A stretch of DNA of 64,000 bases, from assembly GCA_029582165.1 (NCBI GenBank), contig CM055870.1:10349832-10413831 (forward strand), written 5' to 3'. Of this stretch, positions 46,641-58,278 are shown in pieces. Below the pieces are notes generated by a model. That model did no database searches. It had not been told where the DNA came from and saw only the letters and a list, made by a program, of their open reading frames with translations. How positions within the stretch are numbered: position 1 is the first letter of the stretch; each line of letters begins with the position of its first letter. A program made the position numbers and the translations under genes. The stretch comes from Portulaca oleracea (Eukaryota > Streptophyta > Magnoliopsida > Caryophyllales > Portulacaceae).

Positions 46641-47220
46641 TACACTTTGTACCGTTTTTCCAAAAATAGTCATGAGGTAATATTATCTTTGTGGTAATTA
46701 CTTGTGGGTAACAACGGGTGAATGTTAGAGTTGGTGGTCGCTCGCGTCAGAATGGGGTTTTTAGACCCATGTGTGGCGACCGTTAATGTGCCTGGGGAGG
46801 GGCATCTCACGGAGGAGGGCGACTGACGGTAGACGGTGAGGCGATGACGGCAAGTGGTGGCCGGTAGGGTTTCAGCCATAGGAGGTGGGCGTTATAGTTG
46901 GCCCACAAATAGTGCACGATTGCAATGGAAGCCTAGAAAATTTGGAAAAAAAAAGAAAATGAAAAAAATACTGGATTTTTTTTTATATAATAAATAGGAT
47001 CGTTCCCGCTCTGATACCAGGTGAAAAGATAATGTGATAAAATCGATAACCATGTCTCTTGAGTTTCCTGGGCCATGTCTATATAGTGTTTGTTACGTAC
47101 ATGTGTTACAATTTTAGAAATACTGTATTATGATAATATTACGATTTATAATGTCAACATAAAATGATAATATATGATTTGCAATATCAACACAATGTTA
47201 ATAATCAGGATTGCATTATC
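46641..47220. other. Spacer between the EH2 and EH3 units
   Basis: A minus-strand TGGTATCAGAGC (47019-47008) matches an initiator-Met primer-binding site, so an eroded LTR element may lie here, but no paired LTRs or target duplications were found. The open frame at 46670-46879 shows no domain. Confidence 0.35.
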
Positions 47221-47295
47221 AAACAAAAATGTGCTAGAACAAAGAAACAACTGCAACAATGAGTTGGTGAGATAAGTAAGGCATAGGAATATGGA

Positions 47296-50200
47296 TTAGA
47301 ATTTATGGAAGAAGTTGTGGATGTGGTTGCTTATTTCTTGGTGCTTGGCTTGATTGATGAAATGAGCAACCCCTTCCATTATAACTACCTCCAAAAGTGG
47401 GACATCTCGCAGGAAGCTACCTTTGTGTATGTAGTCTTTGATGCCTGGGAAGTTGTAGGTCAAATCTTCATCTCCAATTATGAACTTGACAGGCAACTTG
47501 ATCTGTGAACCCGTCCAAGTTGACATCAGCTCCCAGTTCCTACACCAACAAAAGGGGAGACACAGTCAAGTAGAGACCCCGATCCCGTACAAGCCATAAG
47601 TGGATTGTTATAATAACCTTAAGTTTACCTTTAAACATAACTTGGGCGAACAAGTCCGTTGCGTCAAAAGTCGGACGAGAAATCGTTGTCTATTATCCAG
47701 TGCTTTTTCGAGTCGGACAATTTGGATAAACTTACATTCGATTCAAAATTGGGTTTGGACAATATGAAGAAAAAAAATATTTTGTCCATTTTTTTGGTCA
47801 AACTGGTCAATGACTAAATTTAAACGGAAAAGCTTTGAGTAAATCGTGTATTTGGATAAGGCACACTTTTTGCCAACTCAACGACCTTGTCCTTTTGTGA
47901 TGTGGGATAGAGAGTGAGTGAGAAATGATGGAAAGGGAAATGGGAATGGTACAATGATGTTTGGAAAGGTAATCACATCAGTCACATCATTTCAATATAC
48001 AAATTTTTTAATATATAGTTTGTAATTTTTAATAAATTATTGTGACTTGTGAGTAAAACAAATCATGTCACTTACTACATACATGAATTTTAAATATATA
48101 TTATGCAAGACAAGTAAGAAAATATGAGATAAAATGAGGAATGTGAAGTAATTTTTATCTTACACCATGAAAGAACAAGGAAACCGTCAATTGCGTTTAA
48201 CAAACTTGCTTTGCCCCATTTCAAGAATGGTGTTGGTTAGGCTTCTAGTTAAGAATAGTAATCATTTGAGTTCAATTCAAGGGAATACAAGTCAATTTCA
48301 CTCGGGGTACATTTGGTTGGTCAAAAACGATGTGAGAATGGTCAATTCTTCCAAGTTAACTTATTTTTTCATGTTTAGATATATATTAACCTCGAAAAAA
48401 ACTTTATTGAGAACTAATTGTTTCCTACATTTTTCTAAGGTAAATTTCTCTTGGGGGGACTGAAAATTTTTTTTTGGAGAAAAACCTTCCCTACAAAAAA
48501 TCTATAAAGACAAAATTCTTTCAAAGAAATCTTTCCCCTAAAAAAATTTTCATAGAAAAGATTATCCCTATAGAAAAGATTCTCTCTATAAAAAAAATTC
48601 GCCGAAGTTTCTATGGTCCCACCAAATGCTCCCTCAATTAAAAAAAAGGGGGTTTAGCCCTACGACTGGGCAATTTAGATTTGACAAAACTAACATGTCC
48701 CAACACCAAATGCTCCCTCAATTAAAAAAAAAAAAGGTTTAGCCCTGCCACTGGGCAATTTAGATTTGGCAAAACAAACATGTCCTAAAAATGATTAAAG
48801 CAATCGATTTTTATAAAAATCAAGAGAATTTAAGGCTTCATTCTTTTATGTGGCTGGTTGGTTGCAGTTCTACACCATACCTCAGCTTTTTAATTTTCAC
48901 CATGACCCACCACAATCTACTGTTTCAATTTCTATTTATATTTTTATTAAAAGTTATACCAACCCACTTACAATTATTTCCACCACAACCTTGCCGCAAC
49001 CAACCGCAAAAAAGAACCAGACCTAAATAACCCGGATAGAAAATGGCCTAGCTTGATACACCATATAGCTTGAATGACCCTGTTGCCCGTTCTATGATTC
49101 ACCAATCATCATTGAGGCCCATTGCTTATCTTTGGGTTTATAAGTAAATGCATACCTTTATTTATTGGGTTTTTGGCTGAGAATCATCCGAAGTCGGAGG
49201 TAATTGGCTGAAAATAATCCAAACTTAATTTTTGGCTGAAAATAATCCAAACTTTTAACATATTTATTCGGACTAAACGGAAATCGTTTTCCGACTTCGG
49301 AATGCTGACTGGGGTCTACAGAAGACAATGAAGAATGAGAGAAAAGACTAGGAGGAATTAGAAAAAAGGCAAACAGTTAGAGTTGACTCAAATTTTAAAC
49401 TTTTGGGGTTGGAATACTAAATTTCTTATGTTAAGTGTTTTTATTTTTAATCCATTGCCATGTCATTATAATTAGTTTAAATGAGTTGAGGTCTACATAA
49501 GCTTAAAAAAAATTCAAAACCAAAATCAATTAAAGAAACACGTGCTTAGGCTGCCCAGTCAGCATTCCGACACCAGAAATTAATTTTGGTTTAGTATGAG
49601 TAAATAGGTTAAAAGTTTGGATTATTTTCAGCCAAAAAGTGAATTTGGATTATTTTCAGCCAATGACCTCCAACTTTGAATTATTTTGAGCCAAAACCCC
49701 TTATTTATTTATCTATTTTACTTATTTTTATTTACTCTCTCCATCTCACAATATTTGTAACTTTGGCTAAACTTTCAAAAACTAAGAAAATGAGTTAGTT
49801 AAATATTATGTTACATGTAAAGTTGTGAAATGTTAGTATCAAATTATTTGTATATCTTATTATTCTCTCTTACTTTTTCTATCTTTGTATAAAAAAAATT
49901 AAAAAAAATAGTTAGAGTGATTATAGGACAAAGGGAATATATATTTAAAAATTTAAATATTTAATAAATTTATATGATTTAGGCCCTGTTCTTTTCTGCG
50001 GTTGTCAAACAATGGCATGCTGTTCATCGCGATTCTGCTTGATTTGCAACTCATTACTTTTCTCTCTCCTCACTCTTCTCTCTCTTCACTTTTCTCCTCT
50101 ACTTTTTACATTCTCTCTCCTCACCTACCCCACATACCAATAACATACCACAATTCCACCACACCCCACCACAATTCCACCACACCACACCCCACCACAC

Positions 50201-51745
50201 CGCAAAATAACGCAGAAAAGAGCAGGGCCTTATGGGGACTAATGTTACCCACAAAAGTTTATTAAAAATTATAAAATATATGTTTAAAATTTATATATTT
50301 AAAAAGAATATCACTATTCACTGATGTGACTTAATTTATTTATTTACTTTATGTTCTATTATTTTCTATTTACCTTATCTATTTTATTCATTTACCATTG
50401 AAAAGAGCATGACATGATCTTTCATTGGAAAATTAGAATGAATGAAGAGATATGCTACTGTAATTGAAACATTTTTTTTTCAACTACATAGTTGAAATCT
50501 ATAAATATCGTTAAATTTACCTTTTAAAAAAAATTGTAAGTAATAGATATAGATTTGTTATAATAAGTATTCCTATTTGTTGAAAAATATATTTTTTTTT
50601 GCAAAACCTAATATTTTAATGAGATTCTATTCATCATTGATATATTCAACTATCATAATTGAAAATTGAATCCACTATTGATTTTATCATAAAAACTCAA
50701 AATTAATATATGTTACTCAAAGTAACATACATGTTAAACAATTTGCCATAAAGTGAGACATAAATTCTTTTAAAGAATGTGATTTATTTTTAATAAATTA
50801 ATAATATAATGATTTCAACGATCCGTACCACAATCAGAAAAAAAAAAATTCAACTATAAGATAAAGATTTTGGATGAGAATCACCTGTCCAAGTTCCGAT
50901 AGTAGTTGATTCCTCCGGTAAAACCTGTCTTCTCAAAAGTGTCGGCAAAGTAGTTAACGTCCTCCTCTGAAAGCCACGACGGTAAACTGACTGGTTTTTC
51001 CGATTTCCTTTTCAATTCCCCTGGAGGTATAATCAGTGGTTTGGGATCTCCGAAGCTAACAAATAACGTCATCCACTTTTCAGTGTCTATTTCATCTAAC
51101 TCTTTCTCTATCACTCCAACCTCCTGCAGCCATGTATACACACACCAATTTGCAGACAACAAATTAACTACAAAACAATCCATCTCGAATTTAACTTCAA
51201 TCCATCTTTCAAACACTAGCTTTGGCTAGCAAAAACAATGGCAATACCTGAAACCGACAGATGTAGAAATCATCCCCAAGAGCATCCCTGAACATCTGAA
51301 CAGTCTTCTTATCCGGGTGGCGAGGCATAAATGGGACGCTGAGATTAACCAATGCCTTCACACGGTCTGGCTTGAAGAGACAGAAATTCCAGGCGATGAC
51401 GGCGCCCCAGTCGTGGCCCACCAGATAAACCTTATCCACAACTAGGTAGTCCAGTAGGGCGACGAGATCCCCAACTATGTGGAAGGTCGTGTACGATTCC
51501 ACCAACGGCGGCGCGTGGGTCCCACCGTAGCCGCGGAGGTCGGGAGCGACGGCTCTGTAGCCGGCGGAGGACAGAGCCAGAAGCTGATGCCGCCATGAGT
51601 ACCAGAGCTCAGGGAATCCATGGAGGAAAAGAATGGTGCCTTTAGTGGGTTCACCCATTTCTGCAATGTGCATTTCTATGCCATTTACAGTCACTTTCTT
51701 TTGTTTAATGGCACTGAACTCTTTCGGGATTGTATTTGGTGCCAT
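47296..51745 (-). CDS. Soluble epoxide hydrolase EH3
   Basis: Exons 51745-51248, 51123-50885 and 47539-47296 give 326 residues, with exon sizes identical to EH2 (498, 239, 244 bp). All junctions are GT...AG. Catalytic features are HGFPE, Asp112 in GHDWG, FYICRF, NYYR, Asp271 in GDEDLTY, and His305 (VAHF here). Exon 1 is almost the same as in EH2, including the start MAPNTIPKEF, whereas exon 2 differs more (KWMTLFVSFGDP), pointing to gene conversion or relaxed selection. Intron 2 is 3.3 kb with three MITEs. About 0.5 kb of upstream DNA is shared with EH2, so the two may be regulated alike. An open, full catalytic set suggests a working cytosolic enzyme. Confidence 0.92.
48834..49023. mobile_element. 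Tourist-like MITE in EH3 intron 2
   Basis: Element of 190 bp with ends GGCTTCATTCTTTTATG and inverse-like AAAGAACCAGACC. TAA flanks it at 48831-48833 and 49024-49026. It belongs with the GGCCCTGTTCTTTT family. Confidence 0.75.
49167..49700. mobile_element. Mutator-type MITE with 9-bp target duplication
   Basis: Long inverted ends (GGGTTTTTGGCTGA...ATAATCC and its inverse) occupy about 110 bp each side. Perfect TTATTTATT duplications lie at 49158-49166 and 49701-49709. The 9-bp size points to Mutator-type transposition. It shares its ends with 55545-55907. Confidence 0.9.
49982..50229. mobile_element. Tourist-like MITE in EH3 intron 2
   Basis: Ends GGCCCTGTTCTTTTCTGCG / CGCAGAAAAGAGCAGGGCC, with TTA on both sides (49979-49981 and 50230-50232). 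Inside are CCACAATTCCACCACA repeats. The open frame across it is a by-product. Confidence 0.9.
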
Positions 51746-52550
51746 GTTGTTTTTGGTATGTTTTTGGGGAAGAAGTGGGGGTGGGATATGTTATATGTAT
51801 ATGGGGAAGTAAGGAAGGCAAGGTAGGTAGGTATATAGACTATAGTGTGAATTTTGGGAAGAAAGGGAAATTGAATTCAACTTTAACATAATTAGAAATT
51901 TAGTACATGGAGATAGTGACTTTAACATAATTAAACTTTAACATAATTAGATACTTGCAAGTGTGAATGTTTGCTATTTTGGGAAGAAAGGGAAATTGAA
52001 TTCAACTTTAACATAATTGGATACAAGCAGATAGGGACGCAACAAAGAAAAAAATGGCAGCATCTGCCATCGTAGAAAAGCACGAGGAAAAGAAAAATAC
52101 AAAACGTGACTACGTGAGGACAACATCCATTACGAGGGTTGGCAAAAAATGAAAAATCCATTTTACCGCACGAAAATTGAATTTGAATAATTCTCACTTT
52201 TAACTTTTGTGTAACCATAATCTCTATTGTATTTTTGTAATACGATGGTTCTAAAAAAGTAAATGTTAAGTAAGTGTTGTATTTTAGTATGTGAAATCTA
52301 CGTCCACATATTTTTCTAGTTTTTTCGTTCTTACTTTATATTGTTTTAATTTGTTCATTTCTATTCCAGAAAGATTACGAAGTGTAGTTATTAAAAAAAA
52401 TTTAAATTATTTTTTTGAATACGAACAATTATTATGATTTTTTTAAATGAATAAAAATTAAAAATCAAAAAAATTTAAGATAAACATTGTAAATTTATTA
52501 CTCCGTAAAATTGTTGGGAAGTATCATGCTGAGTTATAAATCAAATATAA
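50885..52550 (-). other. EH3 5' part and shared EH2/EH3 promoter-side DNA
   Basis: 51850-52260 matches 41030-41360 upstream of EH2 (shared ATTGGATACAAGCAGATAGG and GGCAGCATCTGCCATCGTAG). The shared stretch is the likely proximal control region of both genes. The block GGCAGCATCTGCC is itself a small dyad. Confidence 0.6.
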
Positions 52551-53406
52551 GTAGGGACGATAAAGCATAGAGTTGCAGTTGGGGGTTAGTGAGGGTATAG
52601 TTAAGTGGTAACCATGCATGTGAGTGGGGATGTGCAACGTACAGTAAAACATGCATGTGAGTAGAAAGGAAACGTACAAGAGTACAGGGAGGGAGGACAT
52701 AACATAACAAAGAAGGATCTTATTTTTTTCATTTCAATTATGAGAAGGTTTGGATTCATCGACTAGGCCAATGAGTACAATTGATATCTTAATCAAATCG
52801 ACCTCATTTATTCGGTATATTTTAGATTTTTTTTAAATTTTAAAAATAATCAATAAAAATATAACTTTATACAATTTATATATAATATTATAGTTATAAA
52901 ATACACTTATATCATTTTGTTTTAATGTAATATAGAATAATATGATTTTAATAAAAGGGCAAGATACTTTGCCCCAAAACTCCTTTTAATATATTTCTTA
53001 ACAAAAGCATCCGAACCACACCTTACAAACTCAAACAGAAACCTATCCAAACCTCAAGGCCCACATCTCTCACCTTGGTGAGTGAAAGTTCTCGATTGCC
53101 CTTCTCTCTCTCCCTCCTAGAAATACATGTTAGTTTTACACTTTCCAACCAAAAGACGATTTATAGGATCCTACATTTAGTTGAAATTATTTTAAGGGCT
53201 CTATTTTTTCAAAAATAATTATGAGGTGATATTGTCTTTATGTTCTTTTTATTATTTTGTAGTTTAATTTTTTCTGTACTTTTATGTTTATTTTCAATAA
53301 AAATAACTTATAACCATTATAGTATAGATTTATAAGTATTCATGGTACGAATTATTTTTAATATTGCACGGGATATGTTATGAACATTGTGGTTATTACT
53401 TATGAG

Positions 53407-53694
53407 TAGCGCTGACAAAAATCTGTCCGACCCGGATTACCCGAATCGTCCGACCCGGGAAAAATCGGGTCTGGACATAGATTCTTCGTCCGAATTTCGA
53501 TATTGACCGAGTTAACCGAATATTCGGACGTAAAATCCCTCTTTTTTCTATTGTCCGAACCCGATTTTAGCTTCGTCTGAATTGTCCGACCCGAAATAAA
53601 ACCGGGTTCGGACATGAATTTCTCGTCCGAATTTTGACATTGTCCAAATTTTTCCAACCCGGATTTACCTGGACCCGAATTTTCGCCAGCGCTA
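53407..53694. mobile_element. hAT-type MITE with perfect 8-bp target duplication
   Basis: The ends TAGCGCTGACAAAAAT and inverse TAGCGCTGGCGAAAAT are inverted repeats. CTTATGAG stands on both sides (53399-53406 and 53695-53702). The interior is made of CCGACCC/CGGGTCGG words. The minus-strand open frame is shared with 4612-4884. Confidence 0.93.
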
Positions 53695-54435
53695 CTTATG
53701 AGTGTCTACGTTACAAATTATGAACATTTCATGTGACATGTTTATGAGCATTGTGATTAAAGATTACAAGCATTGTAATATAGATTTATGAACATCCATG
53801 TTACAAATTATGAATATTGCATTAGATATGTTAGTGAGCATTCATATACTGGTTTATGAGCACCGTAGTTTAGATTTATGGACATTTAGATTCTAGTTTT
53901 TAATTTTTTTTTAAATTTTTGTATCTATCAATAATTATTTTAAGTAGATGCATAAAATTAATTTTTATTTTTTGATTTTATTAATTTTTTTCTATTCTAG
54001 TTTTTAAAACTTTTTTTTATCATTTAAGCAGTATAAAATACTCATAAAAAATACAAATGATGTTCATAGTTACTAATATAAATGTTCAGAAAGATATACA
54101 TCAATGCTCATACATCGACATATAAATTCTCATAAACCAGTAAATGAATGTTCATAACATCCAACACGAATGCTCATAATTAACTTCCAACACAAATGCT
54201 CATAACATAAAATTTTTACTAAAATGCTCATAAATCAATATGTAAATGTTCATAAATTCGTAGATGAATGTTCATAACGACCAACACGGATGCTCATAAT
54301 CTGATACTTTTACTACAATGCTCACAAACCAACATATAAATGCTTATAAACCTAAACTATAATGCTCATAAACAAATATATGAATGTTCATAAACATATC
54401 TCATGCAATGTTTATAATTCATAGCATCGATGTTA

Positions 54436-54439
<4 letters not shown>

Positions 54440-54494
<55 letters not shown>
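54440..54494. repeat. (AT)n microsatellite
   Basis: About 55 bases of alternating A and T with a single phase break near 54480. Confidence 0.95.
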
Positions 54495-54495
<1 letters not shown>

Positions 54496-54910
54496 TATAA
54501 CTCTCAAAAATTATTTTTGTCGAAAATGTACTTAAAATTACAAAAAAATTAAATTACAAAATAAAAAGAATATAATGAAAATTACAAAGAAAATTAAAAT
54601 TAAAAATACACAAATGAAAAAATAGTTAAATTGGACTAGAAACTCAGACTCAAAATATATTGGAACATTAGATTAAAAGAGTTTCATTATATTTATTCAA
54701 AATAAAATAATAAAAAAAGAAAAAAAAGGAAAAAAGCTGACGCACATCTCGGGGCTCACATAGCATCGTGAGCCCGAGCCCATGATTATAGGTTAGGCTG
54801 GTGTAGGGCTACTGGTTTAAACACCTTGATTGTGCTTGTCTTTTGTTTAATTTTGTAGGTCTACATCTTACTGTACGGTGACTTTTTGTTTTTCTACCGT
54901 GTTTAATTAG

Positions 54911-56039
54911 TAGGGATGACAATGGGGCGGATTGGGGATGGGGGAGTATATCCTCGTGACCTCGTCCCCATCCCCGCTCCCAAAACTCGTCTCTATACCT
55001 GTCCCCATCCCTGTTTCGGGGAATGATTCTTGCCCCATCCCGATCCCCGCGGATTCCCCATCCCGACGGGGATCCAACGAGGATTTTTTAAAGTTATCCA
55101 AAATCTAACCAAATTTTAATCGGACTCGGTTTTCAATCGGACCCGGTTTTTAACCTGTTCAAAATACAACGTATTTAACTTGCTCAAGCAATAATATATC
55201 AAAATCAAACAATAATACATCAACAAGTGTTATTCGGGAAAAAAAATACAATAATACTTATATATTGAATTAGAATAACTTGCTACAATAATACATATAT
55301 ATAACTTGCTCAAGTATTTAACTTTAGGTTAGAGTTTCTGATTTAAAATTCGAAAATTACTACTTTATCTTTGCTATTAATATGTATATTGAATTAAAAT
55401 AAAGGTAATTTGGTAATTTTAAAATTTTCGGGGACGGGAATTCGGGGATGGGAACGGGAAATTTTCCCCGGCGGGGTAAATGGGGACGGGGATGGGAAAA
55501 ATTTTGTCCCCATCCCCGCCCCGTCCCTGAGCGGATTTTGAAAAGGGTTTTTGGCTCAAAATAATCCAAAGTCGGAGGTCATTAGTTGAAAATAATCCAA
55601 ACTCACTTTTTGGCTGAAAATAATCCGAACTTTTAACCTATTTACTCGGACTAAACTGAAATCGATTTCTGACATCAGAATGCTGCCCGGTCAGCTTATA
55701 TAGACCCCAGTTAGCATAAATTCAAAACCAAAATCAATTAAAGAAACATGTGCTCCAACTACCCAATCAAAATTCTGACGCCAGAAATGATTTCGGTTTA
55801 GTTCGAGTAAATAGGTTAAAAGTTTGGATTATTTTCAGCCAAAAAGTGAGTTTGGATTATCTTCAGCCACTGACCTCCGACTTCAGATTATTTTGAGCCA
55901 AAAACCCTTTTGAAAAATCATCCCCGTCCCCGTCCTCGTCCTCGTCCCTGTCCCCATCCCCAATGGGGCTGAGGATTTTTCCCCAGAGCGGGGCGGGGCC
56001 CCGAAGGTTTGGGGATTCCCCGCCCCATTGCCATCCCTA
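54911..56039. mobile_element. hAT-type element with nested Mutator-type MITE
   Basis: The left end TAGGGATGACAATGGGGCGG and right end CGCCCCATTGCCATCCCTA are inverted repeats. The interior repeats GGGGATGGGG/CCCCATCCCC words in opposite orientation. The flanks, TTAATTAG left and GTGTTTAG right, agree only partly; GTGTTTA also occurs just left of the insertion, so the duplication may have been altered. The 363-bp MITE at 55545-55907 is inside. Confidence 0.8.
55545..55907. mobile_element. Mutator-type MITE nested in the hAT element
   Basis: Ends GGGTTTTTGGCTCAAAATAA and inverse, with perfect 9-bp duplications TTTTGAAAA at 55536-55544 and 55908-55916. Same family as 49167-49700, but shorter. 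Confidence 0.93.
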
Positions 56040-56491
56040 GTGTTTAGCACCCCTTGGGTGAATTATCCCAAAAGAATACTTTAAAGCTTTACCATGACAT
56101 TATTCCATTGTTTTGGATTTTTGGTGAGGGGCTTGAGGGTATATCCTAATACTTCATCTTATGTTTAAAATTTTCGAAACTCATTTCTTTGTTCTTCTCA
56201 ATAGATGAAATTTCAATTCGAAACTTTAAATAAAATATTTGCCATCATCCTAATTTATCACACATAATATATATTTTTGAAGTAAAATAATAAAAAAGTA
56301 TTTTTCTACTATTAGAAAGCAAGGAAAGATGAAAAATATGGATTTCATTCAAAAATGTAATTCACAAATTCAAAATGAGTTTCAAAATTTTAGAATTTAC
56401 AAAATTATCTCTGTCAAGGAATAGAATGGAATGTTCATTACTTGTTAAAGGACCAATCTTTGGACTAGATATACCAAAAACAAAAGCAAAC

Positions 56492-56842
56492 CAAAAAATT
56501 ACTCGGAGGTATCCCAATATTTGGGAAACTATTTTTCGGTACCCCAACTTTTCAAAACTAATTTTGAGGTATCCTTATTTTTTCGGCTTAGTAATTATTT
56601 GGTGCTTTTTCGACTATCAATTTTATTAAGTGACCAAAATACCCTTATTCTTCTTCTTTAAGGGTATTTCTTAAAAAATGGAAGAACAAGAGTATTTCGG
56701 TCACTTAACCAAATTGATGACCGAAAAAACACCTAATAATTTCTAATTCAAAAAGTAAGAGTACCTCAAAATGAGTTTTGAAAAGTTAGGGTACCTGAAA
56801 AACATTTCCCCAAAAGTTAGAGTATTTTGGAGTAATTTTTTG
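56492..56842. mobile_element. Mutator-type fold-back MITE, 351 bp
   Basis: The ends CAAAAAATTACTC and GAGTAATTTTTTG are exact inverses, and the arms pair along most of the element (GGTACCCCAACTTTTCAAAA and its inverse). Perfect 9-bp duplications AAAGCAAAC lie at 56483-56491 and 56843-56851. The paired copy is at 59957-60307. Confidence 0.93.
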
Positions 56843-57028
56843 AAAGCAAACCATTATTGATAGCCTAACAAACCGCTTATAATAATTAGCCATATGAAGG
56901 CCTGGCAACCCGACTGCTATAGGAAGTGTAAACTGATCATACGTACCATTCATGAGTTTATTTTAGTAATCTTCTTATTTCCTTTTGCCCATATGATATA
57001 TAAGTAAAAGTTACTAGACATGGATCGT

Positions 57029-58192
57029 TCAGAACTTGCGGAAAAAGTCGTGGATATGTTTGTTTATTTCTTCCTTCTTCTCCTGGTTGATGAAATGACC
57101 AACACCTTCCATTATGACTACATCTTCCAACTGCGGCACATCTCTTCTGAAGCCACCCTTGTGTATGTATTCTTTCATGCCCGGGAAGTTGTAGGTCATG
57201 TCCATTTCTCCCATTATGAACTTCACTGGCACCTTCACCCCTGACATCGTCCATGCCGCCGTCAGCTCCCAGTTCCTGCAACACCAAATTGAAAAAGTCT
57301 CAGCAAATTGAAACCCATTTCAACAATATTGTTGCTTGAAATGAAACTCACTTGTTCATGTTCCGATAGTAGTTCAATCCTCCTGTAAAACCCGTCTTCT
57401 TGAATGTTTCAGCATAATACCCAACGTCGTCCTCTGACAGCCATGATGGCAGACTGATGGACTGCTCCGCTGCCTTTGCCAGTGCACCTGCAGGTAAGAT
57501 TGCGGGGTTTGGATCTTTCAGAGAGAAGCAGAACTTCATCAGTTTTTCTGTGTCAATGGTAGCATATTCTTTCTCCATAACTTCAGACTCCTGCAGCAGC
57601 AATACATGTACACAATATGAATAGACAGACTATCGTTGTAATACTCTTACACTTATACACCCAGAAAACAATATAAAGTATATACTTGAAATCGACAGAT
57701 GTAGAAATCATCCCCGAAAGCGTTCTTGAACATCTGAATGGGCTTCAAATCCGGGTTCCGAGGCATGAACGGGACGCTTAGATTAACCAAAGCCTTGACT
57801 CGATCGGGCTTGAAGAGACACACATACCATGCAACAATGGCTCCCCAGTCGTGGCCGACCAGGAAAACTTTATCCACAACAAGGTAATCAAGGAGGGCGA
57901 TGATATCCCCGACAATGTGGAAGATTGTGTAGGATTCGATATCAGAAGGCGCGTCAGTTCCACCGTAGCCACGGAGGTCAGGGGCAACGGCACGGTAGCC
58001 GGCAGAGGAGAGACCCAGGAGCTGGTGGCGCCATGAATACCATAGCTCTGGGAATCCATGCAGGAACAGAATGGTGCCATTTTTAGCTACACCCTTTTCT
58101 GCTATCTGCATTTTTATGCCATTTACTGACACTGTTTTGGGTTTTAGCTGACTGAATTCTTTAGAGATTTCTGGGTTGCTGTTTGTCGCCAT
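57029..58192 (-). CDS. Soluble epoxide hydrolase EH4
   Basis: Exons 58192-57686, 57590-57352 and 57275-57029 join to 330 residues; the introns are only 95 and 76 bp with GT...AG borders. The catalytic set is complete: HGFPE (45-49), nucleophile Asp115 in GHDWG, FYICRF, NYYR, acid Asp274 in GEMDMTY, and His309 in VGHF. It converts epoxides to diols like its neighbours. The N-terminus (MATNSNPEIS) and exon 2 differ clearly from EH1-EH3, so it is the oldest branch of the array or the ancestral compact form. One extra residue in exon 3 (PQLED) sets it apart. There is no targeting signal, so it is probably cytosolic. It has its own TATA box. Confidence 0.95.
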
Positions 58193-58271
58193 GGTTTCCT
58201 GAGTTGGTCGATTGTTGAGTTAGGGAAGAGATTGTTTGCTGCAGGTTGAAGAATGATGGTAAAGCAGTAGG

Positions 58272-58278
58272 ATTTATA
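58272..58278 (-). promoter_or_regulatory. TATA box of EH4
   Basis: Minus-strand TATAAAT lies about 80 bp upstream of the ATG at 58192, with a CT-rich leader between. Confidence 0.6.

Larger units (their letters stand above)
53200..54600. repeat. AT-rich fold-back region with ATGTTCATAA words
   Basis: From about 53325 to 53905 the plus strand repeats TTATGAACAT/TTATGAGCAT. From about 54055 to 54440 it repeats the complements ATGTTCATAA/ATGCTCATAA, so the two halves pair imperfectly around a centre near 53980. The hAT element at 53407-53694 is inserted in the left half. Ends resemble the fold-back at 39770-40160. Confidence 0.6.

Noticed and set aside
50002..50265. Open frame in EH3 intron, with a relative at 63061-63348
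   Set aside because: Both are readings through Tourist-like MITEs of the same family.
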